64,000 bases of DNA from Flavobacteriaceae bacterium (GTDB taxonomy: Bacteria > Bacteroidota > Bacteroidia > Flavobacteriales > Flavobacteriaceae), in contig JAIXYI010000050.1 in assembly GCA_027490305.1 (NCBI GenBank), forward strand, positions 62,001-126,000. Direction: 5' to 3'. The notes below the pieces were generated by a model. That model saw only the letters and a list, made by a program, of their open reading frames with translations, was not told where the DNA came from and made no database searches. This document shows positions 43,701-50,955 of this stretch, in pieces; within the stretch, counting starts at the first letter, position 1, and every line of letters starts with the position of its first letter. A program made the translations under genes and the position numbers.

Positions 43701-46461
43701 ATAAAGAGGCTCCAATACATACATTCGTAGTGATTGGGGAATTTAATAATGGCGCTTTAAGTCGAAAAATCGACAGTAAATATCCATTAAGCCATACATA
43801 AAAATTGGTTCCATCGTAACTAAAAACCAGTTGATTCCAATTGGGATTTTTAAACCAATTTTCAGTATTTCGAATGTCTAAATTGGGTTGATAGGTGTCG
43901 TTGTATTCGTTTTCAAAATCACTCAGGCATATTTTTCCTTCACTATTGATATAAACATAAAAACCTTCTCCTTTTTTTGAATTCCCAATACTGATCAATC
44001 CCATTTTTTGCTTTGATACTACTTTTTGAAAGTGCACCAGCATTGTAATGGTGAATTGCCCTCTATTTATTTCTAAATAAGGCGAAATTGCAGGAGGAAT
44101 GAAGGGGAACTTTGGCACATCAATTTCATGGGCAGGTTTTACCCAATACAATTTTTCATACCCGATTTCAGGATTGGCATCTACGATTTCAGCAGGCAAA
44201 TCGGTTTTGGATTCTACCGCACCATTGGACGTTAGTTTCATTAGGTACGGACGGGTTATCCGTGGTTTGCTATTATAAAAATCAAAGCCAAGGGTAGCCC
44301 AGCCATTTGGGTAGTTTGTTCTCGAATCAGGATTACCTATCAGATACATACTTTTCCCACTTTTTTTAGCTCGTTTTTGCGCACTTGCATGGGCTTTTTG
44401 CAAAACCTGTTTCGCCTGTTTGTGTGCATCACTTTTTAAGTTGTGTGCATTTACATGGGCATCATGAACAAGTGCTGTCGCTTTGGCACGGAGTGCGTTT
44501 AGAACCTTTTTCTTTTCTCCGGAGTATCTATGCCCTTCATGAACGGCAGGTATTGTAGTCGCTCCTTCATGTAACTGCAAAGAAATCAGGCCGTTAATTG
44601 ACTTGTATTTTCCATCTTTATCATAATCTAAACACCAATAGTCTACTAAGCATGATTCTAAGCCCGTTAATCTTTTATACGTTAACGCCATTGTTTCATG
44701 TATGTCTAAGGCTTTGTTCCAGATCGATAGTTCCGTAATACATCCGTTAAAAAACTGGTCGTTATTAATCGATTTGCCAACTGTTATTGACAATGACGAT
44801 GTATCGAAGAATTGTCCGGTGTTAAACGCTCCAAGGAGGCGCGCATCGCAATAAATCTGGGTGTTGTTATTCTGTTTATCAACAACGATGGCCCAAAACT
44901 GCCACCCCATGTTCTTAGAGGCACGGTCTACAATATTCGTTTGACCTACTTTGAAGTACGGTTTGTTATCGTGCGTAAATCCGAATTCATTTTGATTAAA
45001 ACTAATTACGGAAGCTTGCTTATCAATCTGATTGCGCTTTAGCCAAAAACAGAAACTAAACTCATTACCCTGGATATAAGTCGTTTTGTCGCCTGTCAAG
45101 AAAGATGATGTGCCGTCAAATTTGCAGCAAGATTGGAAATGTTCAAATGAGGTCGGACCTTCTGCCGGAATAATAAAGGTGGTTTTTTCTGCATTTTCAA
45201 CAAACCTACCTTTTCCGTGACGGTTATTGATTCCGGGTTTGGTAAAGGGGAAGTAATAGGCTAACTCATGATGGGATGCTTTCGCTCTTTCAAATATGCT
45301 TTTTTTAACTTCATCATTGTCAAGTGCTTTTGTCCAAATCCTCAATTCTGAAATTTCGGACTGAAACGTTCGATTGGCGTTATTTACATTTAAATAGAAC
45401 GAGGGATCGACGTTTAATTTTGCTTCAAGACACGGTTTCCTGCCGACTAATTCTCCGTCTTTGTATAAATGGAGCACACGTTTCTTTGCATTAAAGACGA
45501 ATGCCCAATGATGCCATCTGAAATCGAGTGGACTTCTTAGACTTTTCAGTTCAACGTCACCAAAATTGGCAACCAGTTGTAACTCACTTACGCCAACGAA
45601 CTTCAAACTCATCGTTGCGTTTGATTCTGTTCGCCCTAACTGAATGACATTGCAATCCGAAATTTTCTCAAATTTCCACCAAAACTCAATGGAAAAGCTT
45701 TGATCGATGTCAATTTTTGCGTCGCCAAGTTTGTAGTACGGCTCTTTTGAAGTTATTTGGAGCACGCTGGCAGGCAACGTGTTTTGGAAAGGTAATGACG
45801 TGAATTTTGTCCAGTTTTCAGTACCAAACGCGTTAATGGGCAACGCTCTGGAGGTAGTTGGATCGCCACCATTGCCAGAATTAGGCAGTGTATTATTTGA
45901 ATTTTCTGAGTGGAATTTATACTCCGCAAACAATCCTTGTGAACTTGAATTGAATCGTTCATGCATGAGTGCTTCATAATTTCCGGCAACCGGCAGTACC
46001 GTCCAAATTCTCATTAATCCGATTACGCCTGCGAAAAGCGACTGTCCGTTTGAATCTGCGCCAATGTTGTGAATAGAAAGGTTGTAGTTCTGCCTTTTGG
46101 TATCAACTTCTATTGCGTTACTCGATTCCCCATTTAGATAAATACCCAGTTTGTTTTTCGCATTGTCATAGTAACATGCAAAATGAAACCATTGGTCTTG
46201 AGATCCATCAAGATTTGTTTCTACTTTGTATTTGTCAATTGAAAATGAGAGTTGGTTGTTTTCGGTTAATGCTATTGTAACAGCATCACCTTGAGCGGGA
46301 ACGGATTGAAATACAATTGATTTGTTCGGGTTGTTTTGTCGATGTATCCATCCTTCCACAACAAATCCGTTTGTAGTGTTGAAATTAAGAGCCTGTTTTT
46401 GAGAGAAATAGGCGTCCGTACCGTTGAATTGGAATATATGTGTTTCTGAGTTAAATTTCAT
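40714..46461 (-). CDS. Giant LamG-domain protein (1915 aa) with C-terminal coiled coil
   Basis: A 1915-residue protein with six laminin-G/concanavalin-like domains at roughly residues 5-185, 230-400, 440-600, 785-965, 1036-1220 and 1270-1454. Each has the strand pattern with a central WHHWACV or WFHFACYY core and a LYKDGEL- or YLDGKEL-type turn; such domains usually bind glycans or proteins. Domains five and six are near copies. Residues 644-705 are an Ala/His/Lys-rich helical linker. A propeller-like region spans about 1505-1760, and the last 150 residues are an Ala/Lys/Glu/Gln coiled coil with repeats such as AEADKRKSDAQAYKAVQQQ. There is no signal peptide or sorting domain. It is the last gene of block B, 11 bases after the beta-groove protein gene, and ends before a strong hairpin. 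Confidence 0.85.
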   Translation of the reverse strand: MKFNSETHIFQFNGTDAYFSQKQALNFNTTNGFVVEGWIHRQNNPNKSIVFQSVPAQGDAVTIALTENNQLSFSIDKYKVETNLDGSQDQWFHFACYYDNAKNKLGIYLNGESSNAIEVDTKRQNYNLSIHNIGADSNGQSLFAGVIGLMRIWTVLPVAGNYEALMHERFNSSSQGLFAEYKFHSENSNNTLPNSGNGGDPTTSRALPINAFGTENWTKFTSLPFQNTLPASVLQITSKEPYYKLGDAKIDIDQSFSIEFWWKFEKISDCNVIQLGRTESNATMSLKFVGVSELQLVANFGDVELKSLRSPLDFRWHHWAFVFNAKKRVLHLYKDGELVGRKPCLEAKLNVDPSFYLNVNNANRTFQSEISELRIWTKALDNDEVKKSIFERAKASHHELAYYFPFTKPGINNRHGKGRFVENAEKTTFIIPAEGPTSFEHFQSCCKFDGTSSFLTGDKTTYIQGNEFSFCFWLKRNQIDKQASVISFNQNEFGFTHDNKPYFKVGQTNIVDRASKNMGWQFWAIVVDKQNNNTQIYCDARLLGAFNTGQFFDTSSLSITVGKSINNDQFFNGCITELSIWNKALDIHETMALTYKRLTGLESCLVDYWCLDYDKDGKYKSINGLISLQLHEGATTIPAVHEGHRYSGEKKKVLNALRAKATALVHDAHVNAHNLKSDAHKQAKQVLQKAHASAQKRAKKSGKSMYLIGNPDSRTNYPNGWATLGFDFYNSKPRITRPYLMKLTSNGAVESKTDLPAEIVDANPEIGYEKLYWVKPAHEIDVPKFPFIPPAISPYLEINRGQFTITMLVHFQKVVSKQKMGLISIGNSKKGEGFYVYINSEGKICLSDFENEYNDTYQPNLDIRNTENWFKNPNWNQLVFSYDGTNFYVWLNGYLLSIFRLKAPLLNSPITTNVCIGASLYSFQSFASGWSENGGFREYSDVDANAFKGAIAQVKIYNKFFDIYIDKSITTWYFSPNPESEKSLLAHWQFAVDKDKQGFVKYTKKSDNGQNVWDCLSFPIKGFQTSFFTDTSLTSEANFPLRFNGSTSAINLGSKQLSVDGGSVIEFMVNLYDMNNKENCIWFHGAMGQWDFSYIGFTPQNEFLFRYDANYSGGIIKIPLNPDNHVGIWHHWACVVSKDLGVIAVYLDGKELARKSYIHRDSYDCSVLIGNKDFNSDGGLNGLLSNFKISKKSVANALLNGERLASTMYHIDRPDTTQFKLIQDTQSGNKAIDVFGSHGELLNVVWISNDNPVLNKALIEKERPIVKLSPENNFPLKFNGTDSAITLAPLSIAEDGGAVIEFWVNLTAMGSEKCIWFHGAMGQWDFSYIGFTAQNEFLFRYDANYSGGQITIPLNHDDHLDKWHHWACVVSQDKASIAVFLDGKELRRKSYVHRSPYLASAIIGNKNTQSQQGLIGQLTQFKISRKAVANALLDGNTTTWASYDIDTPTTTQLKLVHNFDSGNLIYDSFGNQHQMANVKWNHNENILGGVILNECDFDGNNLNQTFIAKYGPSDLQSYQYIAGESICKHLSDFKIFFSFVGGSLMVMDLETKTYAELYGLQNLKINSITQEISENAYQIVITGKQPFIIRKSPVSTINKTVYVSVNNINNVAGMNSYDLVANLDLNNQLPFQCVFLSRKNAFFFSQGNTIYVYDIGSNRIVDKIVLDENIFVLSTYDDDDALAARTKNLTDAQDKLKDAQATNDQNAIKLATDDYNKANKSLADLNKEARNDLYVITQSGNYKMYDVDSKTWMNNGKIPESTLRLAEIQQIQLVDSELLLEEALQAKLIEKHNAQILAQQRLIEAHANAALKYAPYKTQLDAETTKANAQIAEKQAEADKRKSDAQAYKAVQQQVHDDGIKQANAEAEVTKSKARAEADQIKADASKDADATQVGASNLTIQAMQVQMKIMNQNE
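42100..43352 (-). repeat. Tandem direct repeat of 702 bp encoding two near-identical LamG domains
   Basis: The copies near 42100-42650 and 42802-43352 are offset by 702 bp (234 codons). A shared block of about 50 bases containing GAAACCAATGTAACTAAAAT begins at 42469 in one copy and 43171 in the other and is identical across most of its length. Both encode the CIWFHGAMGQWDFSYIGFT core. DNA-level similarity of this kind implies recent duplication or ongoing gene conversion. Confidence 0.85.
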
Positions 46462-46472
46462 GATGTCTTAAA

Positions 46473-49400
46473 TTATATGTGTATTCCGATGAAACCGAAT
46501 ACCGTTTTTAGGCCACTATAAATTGCCCTTCCGGCCGCTTCAAGCGCTTCTTTCGCTTTTTCTGCGAGTTCACGGGCTTTTGCAATTGTTTGTTTAATTT
46601 CGCCGCCCACTTTTTGGAACTCCTGGCTAATTTCGTGCATGCCTGTTAAAAACCCCTCCGCAGCATCACCGAAAACCTGCACGGCAAAAGTCAGGGCCTG
46701 TTTGGCGAATTCTTTTGCTTGGTTGTAGGCAAACTCCGCAGCGTTTTTGATATCATTACCAATTTGAATGGCTTCGTCTTTTATGGCTTTTGCAGCCGCA
46801 ATTGCTTTATTGGCAATATCTTCTCCTAAATTTTTTAAGTCTTCGCCTAGTTCTACAATATCGTTCCCGATTTGTTCCACAACTTGCTTGGCATCCCCTA
46901 GAATTTTCTCTGCTTCGTGCGCGACTTCACCGGGTAGATTTTTGATGGTCTGAACGGCGACCAGGATATCTTGTTCAGCCTGTTCAGCAACCGCTTCTAC
47001 TGCTTGCGCCGCTTGTTCTGCAATATGAACTGTTTCTTCTCCGAGTCTGGCCACCTCTTTTTCCGCATCTTGTATGCCTTCAAGCATATCGTTGCCAAGT
47101 TTGATCGCTTCATCTTTTACCGCATTGGCCACTTTTTCGCCTTCATCCTTAATAGCTTGTGCGGCAATTTCAGCGTCTTTTCCAATTTTCTCCGCCAACT
47201 CTTTTGCTTCTCCAAAAACGTGTTCAAATTCTTCAATTATATCATTGAGAATCTCTCTTCCACTCGATTTTATTTCATCTACAATTTTACCAGGAAGCTC
47301 TTCTAATGAGTCAATAGGTATGGTAATTTCAATTTGATTGATTTCGAGCTTGAAGCCATCAAACCAAAATTCGGCATTGAGCTCCATTAAGAAGGAGTCT
47401 TTGGTTACATCGAGTGTAAAACTTGCTGTAAGGCCTGTGTTGATGTGATAGGGTCCTGCCTGGATACCTATGATGTCAAAGGGCCCAAGATTGATATCCA
47501 GTTTAAGCTCAAAATCGGCACTTGCATAAAATCCGGATTGATTTACCGTACACGATATTTCTGTATGGTAGACATCCCCAATGGATGATTTTAAATCGAA
47601 AGAGAGTCCTTTATCCGATATCTCCGCCTGTATTTGTTCTTTGATTGTATTGAACAATGTGGCTTGAAATGAAAATTCGAAGAACGGCGAACTACTTGAA
47701 CTCACATGCATGTAAGCACCTCCGGGAGGCACTACCTGCTGCTGCCGGGTAACAATCGTGCTATTGGGTTGTAATGGTTTTCGCAGTGGAATCCAATTGC
47801 CATCAACTTGTTCCTGGGTAATGGTTTTGCCCGGACTTGTACCGGTAAGTGAAAGCGGTCCCCAGTGAATCGGTGCTATTTCTGCCGAGCCAGAGATGCC
47901 TCCGGTTGTGCTGATACTCAAACCGGCATGGGCTGAAAACCCAAAAATATCGATAATGCCATTGAAGCCAAAGCCCGCTTGCCCCATGGTGCCATCGGGG
48001 AGTAGCAAGGGTGCTTCACACCAAAATAATGAAAGGTCACTTGCTCTTATTTGGTTAAAGAGGTCTGGTAAGGATGGGTTTTCATCACCGGTAGCTGCGA
48101 CGACCAATTCTTTTACACCAACCTCTGCTATATAGGCCGAGAAATAGTTGACATTCGGAACTTCGCCGTCAAGTGAAACCACCAGCGTAAAGTCGTCAGA
48201 GTCGGCATCCTGGTTGATTATTTGAAATTTTCCTTCCAGGCCCATTTCTACTCCCGGAGGTTCAAACTCAATTCCCAATTGGAAATCAATTTCATCCATT
48301 TTCAAACCTTTCAGGCCAAGAGGAATGGGAAGTGGTGCCGGCGCACCCGTAGCTGTTTCTCCTTTCAATATCGTATTGAACTTGATGCCATCTTCTCCTA
48401 TATTTAAAGACGCATCAACCTCCATTTGTTCTTTTCCGATCGGAACCTGGATCCCTCCGATAATGCTAAATTCAGGAGGCGATGCCAATGAAATCCTGAA
48501 GGCCGCTTTATTCAAGGTAATTTTTTCATTACCCATCTCTATAATAAACGGACTTCCTAAAACAGCTTCTACATAACTATTGGAGAAGGGCTTTGTCAGT
48601 TGGGCCATTAAAGTAATCGAGTCTTTTCCGCTTACTTTCTGTAAAAACCCGAGTTTTTTGTTGCCATCGGCATGTAAATCCAATTCAAAACTGATAAAGA
48701 TTCCGGGTTGTAGGTTGATGGTGCCATTGCCCGCGGCCGGGAAATTGGAACCCGGGATACTTTTAACGGTATTTGTATTGCCTGGCTGGGCAACTGTATT
48801 TTGTCCTAACAAACCATTATTGCCGGGTATCGCCGGTAAACTAATACTGGCTAATGAAAAAGCAGGATCATTCAGTGTTGATATAATAAATATAGAATTC
48901 CTGAAGGTTAAGGAATCCAGAACACCCAGCTCCTGACCAATCAACGGAAATTGACTGGGTTTATAGTCACTTTGGATATTTAACCCGAAAACAAATCCCC
49001 ATTTTCCGGCAAAGAAATGCGCGACAAAAAAGGCTTCGACATTTGAGGCTGTTGTTGCGGTGAACTTAATCAGTCCGTTGGTAACATCAAGTTCAAGTGA
49101 TATCTCTTTTAAAATAAGATCGAATTCTTCTGGAATGGTGTCAGAAGGGATGTCTAAACGTAATGAATTTAGAAATTCATTTAAATGAAGGTATTCACTT
49201 GGTGATTCGGCGTTCCAGTAAGCCGTTATTGATTTTCCTTGTGCAATTTCAAAACTCAGATTGAAAATTGTTCTGCCCAGGATCAACTGCCCAATCATGT
49301 TGCACGTAAAGGCGCGGGTATTGGTTTGTGGATCGAGAATAGATCTAATTTCCAAATCAAAATCAACATCAAAAGAAGCGTTGGCCAGGTTGATGGTGTT

Positions 49401-50939
49401 GGTTTTGCCGGTTTTGGCCGAAAATGAATAGGATTTTGTTGCGGTGTCATAGACCAAATCAAGCACCGAAACGGCAATAGGAGGGATTTCATTCGGGTAG
49501 TCATCCGCACCCATCAGACACGATAAATGCTGTATAAGAACAGTTAAATTCGCGGTTTCAGACTGGCTACTGGTATAAGTGGCGTGGATTTGGCTTCCCG
49601 CTTTGCTCTTTTCAATGTCCAAAACAAACCGGCTTTGACCCAATGTGATATACGCATTCACTTTGTCCTGATTGCCTGAAGTGGGGTTGGCGTCTCGTTC
49701 AACCGTAATATTGAAGGTAGGTTGGATGTAGCTATCATTGCCGGTTTCCAATATGCCACTGCACGTCAGGATAACGGTATCGGTTGCTTCCGTTTTTGAA
49801 AAGGTGATAGAGACAGCATCCAGATGCACCAGATCACTTAGTGCACCCAATCCTTGTTTGGAAACGTCAAAACTGGCAGCGGATGTTTTTTGCCAGAATG
49901 CCGTAAACGACTTTGTTTGTTTGCTGTAATAGAATTGAATGGCAAATGCGTTTCCGTCCCAATCAAACAAATCCGCAATAGTTCCACTGAATACAAAGCC
50001 TCCACTGCTGCTGTAGTTCAAACTCAATTGGTCAATAGCCAACTTTTGCAACGGCCCTGGAATGTCTTCGGCATCAATAAAATCAGAGAGTTGTATTGAT
50101 TTACCGGCAGACAAATCACCAGAAATTAGAAACTCCTTGTTTGCGCCGCTATTTTTTTGAAAACGCACGTCGAAACTTACGTTTTCGTTATAATCGAAAA
50201 CAAAGGTTCCGGATAGTGATTTTTGAGATACTTTGCCGTTTTTACTAGCACTAAAAGCGAGTCCTTTTACACCGGCTTCAATTTTTTTGACGCCGATATC
50301 AAATTCCGTTTTCCAGTCAGAATCCACGGATACTGAAAAGGAATAGTCCTTTGTGATAAAATTGCAATTGAAGTTGAAATAAGAGGCGATCAGATTCGTA
50401 TTCTTCAGATCGTCAAAACCGAATTTGTCGGCGATGGCATTGATGGATGCCGGGTCAGTGAGGTTAAAAGTAAGTTGTCTGGTTGATAAATTATACTCAA
50501 CAAAACAATTAATTGGATCGGCTCCTTCAAAAACCAAATTCCCACTTAATGTGGACGTTAAGTGTGTTTTTCCGGCTATTTGAATAATCGAAATTAAAGC
50601 TTGCGAGTTTACCAGATCGGGCAGGAAGTCAAATGCATCACTTAATTTTATGGGGTGATTACTGCCTAAACTGATTAGTATTTCATCACTCGCTTCCTCC
50701 GCCGGCGCCGTGACGGAAAAGATCTCAAGATCAATTAGATTGACATCATTGGATAGTTCTTTGGGTAGTATTTCAATGACATTATTAAAAATACTGCCTA
50801 GTTTGGCCTGGTTAAAAAAATCAGATAAATTATGGATTCCTTGATTTTGCGGTAAACTATATTGCTTGTAGTTGGGAATATCGTCGTTGATTTGCTCTAA
50901 ATTGAATTCATCAACCAAATTATTAATTATGTATTTCAT
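46473..50939 (-). CDS. Large beta-rich protein (about 1488 aa) with long amphipathic helical C-terminus
   Basis: A protein of about 1488 residues without signal peptide. I prefer the start at 50939 (MKYIINNLVDEFN) because the in-frame ATG at 50975 overlaps the upstream gene by 20 bases. Residues 1-1200 are alternating beta strands, for example IPLGLKGLKMDEIDFQLGIE and LDINLGPFDIIGIQAGPYHI, similar in character to the beta-groove region of the 2624-residue protein in block A; it may belong to a large domain family of unknown function (possibly DUF6603, which I cannot verify). Residues 1211-1488 are a continuous run of amphipathic helices rich in Ala, Glu, Lys and Ile in units of about 11, like apolipoprotein or LEA helices that bind membranes. 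A lipid-binding or lipid-shuttling role is a reasonable guess. Confidence 0.78.
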   Translation of the reverse strand: MKYIINNLVDEFNLEQINDDIPNYKQYSLPQNQGIHNLSDFFNQAKLGSIFNNVIEILPKELSNDVNLIDLEIFSVTAPAEEASDEILISLGSNHPIKLSDAFDFLPDLVNSQALISIIQIAGKTHLTSTLSGNLVFEGADPINCFVEYNLSTRQLTFNLTDPASINAIADKFGFDDLKNTNLIASYFNFNCNFITKDYSFSVSVDSDWKTEFDIGVKKIEAGVKGLAFSASKNGKVSQKSLSGTFVFDYNENVSFDVRFQKNSGANKEFLISGDLSAGKSIQLSDFIDAEDIPGPLQKLAIDQLSLNYSSSGGFVFSGTIADLFDWDGNAFAIQFYYSKQTKSFTAFWQKTSAASFDVSKQGLGALSDLVHLDAVSITFSKTEATDTVILTCSGILETGNDSYIQPTFNITVERDANPTSGNQDKVNAYITLGQSRFVLDIEKSKAGSQIHATYTSSQSETANLTVLIQHLSCLMGADDYPNEIPPIAVSVLDLVYDTATKSYSFSAKTGKTNTINLANASFDVDFDLEIRSILDPQTNTRAFTCNMIGQLILGRTIFNLSFEIAQGKSITAYWNAESPSEYLHLNEFLNSLRLDIPSDTIPEEFDLILKEISLELDVTNGLIKFTATTASNVEAFFVAHFFAGKWGFVFGLNIQSDYKPSQFPLIGQELGVLDSLTFRNSIFIISTLNDPAFSLASISLPAIPGNNGLLGQNTVAQPGNTNTVKSIPGSNFPAAGNGTINLQPGIFISFELDLHADGNKKLGFLQKVSGKDSITLMAQLTKPFSNSYVEAVLGSPFIIEMGNEKITLNKAAFRISLASPPEFSIIGGIQVPIGKEQMEVDASLNIGEDGIKFNTILKGETATGAPAPLPIPLGLKGLKMDEIDFQLGIEFEPPGVEMGLEGKFQIINQDADSDDFTLVVSLDGEVPNVNYFSAYIAEVGVKELVVAATGDENPSLPDLFNQIRASDLSLFWCEAPLLLPDGTMGQAGFGFNGIIDIFGFSAHAGLSISTTGGISGSAEIAPIHWGPLSLTGTSPGKTITQEQVDGNWIPLRKPLQPNSTIVTRQQQVVPPGGAYMHVSSSSSPFFEFSFQATLFNTIKEQIQAEISDKGLSFDLKSSIGDVYHTEISCTVNQSGFYASADFELKLDINLGPFDIIGIQAGPYHINTGLTASFTLDVTKDSFLMELNAEFWFDGFKLEINQIEITIPIDSLEELPGKIVDEIKSSGREILNDIIEEFEHVFGEAKELAEKIGKDAEIAAQAIKDEGEKVANAVKDEAIKLGNDMLEGIQDAEKEVARLGEETVHIAEQAAQAVEAVAEQAEQDILVAVQTIKNLPGEVAHEAEKILGDAKQVVEQIGNDIVELGEDLKNLGEDIANKAIAAAKAIKDEAIQIGNDIKNAAEFAYNQAKEFAKQALTFAVQVFGDAAEGFLTGMHEISQEFQKVGGEIKQTIAKARELAEKAKEALEAAGRAIYSGLKTVFGFIGIHI

Positions 50940-50955
50940 AATTTTTTGATCTTTT

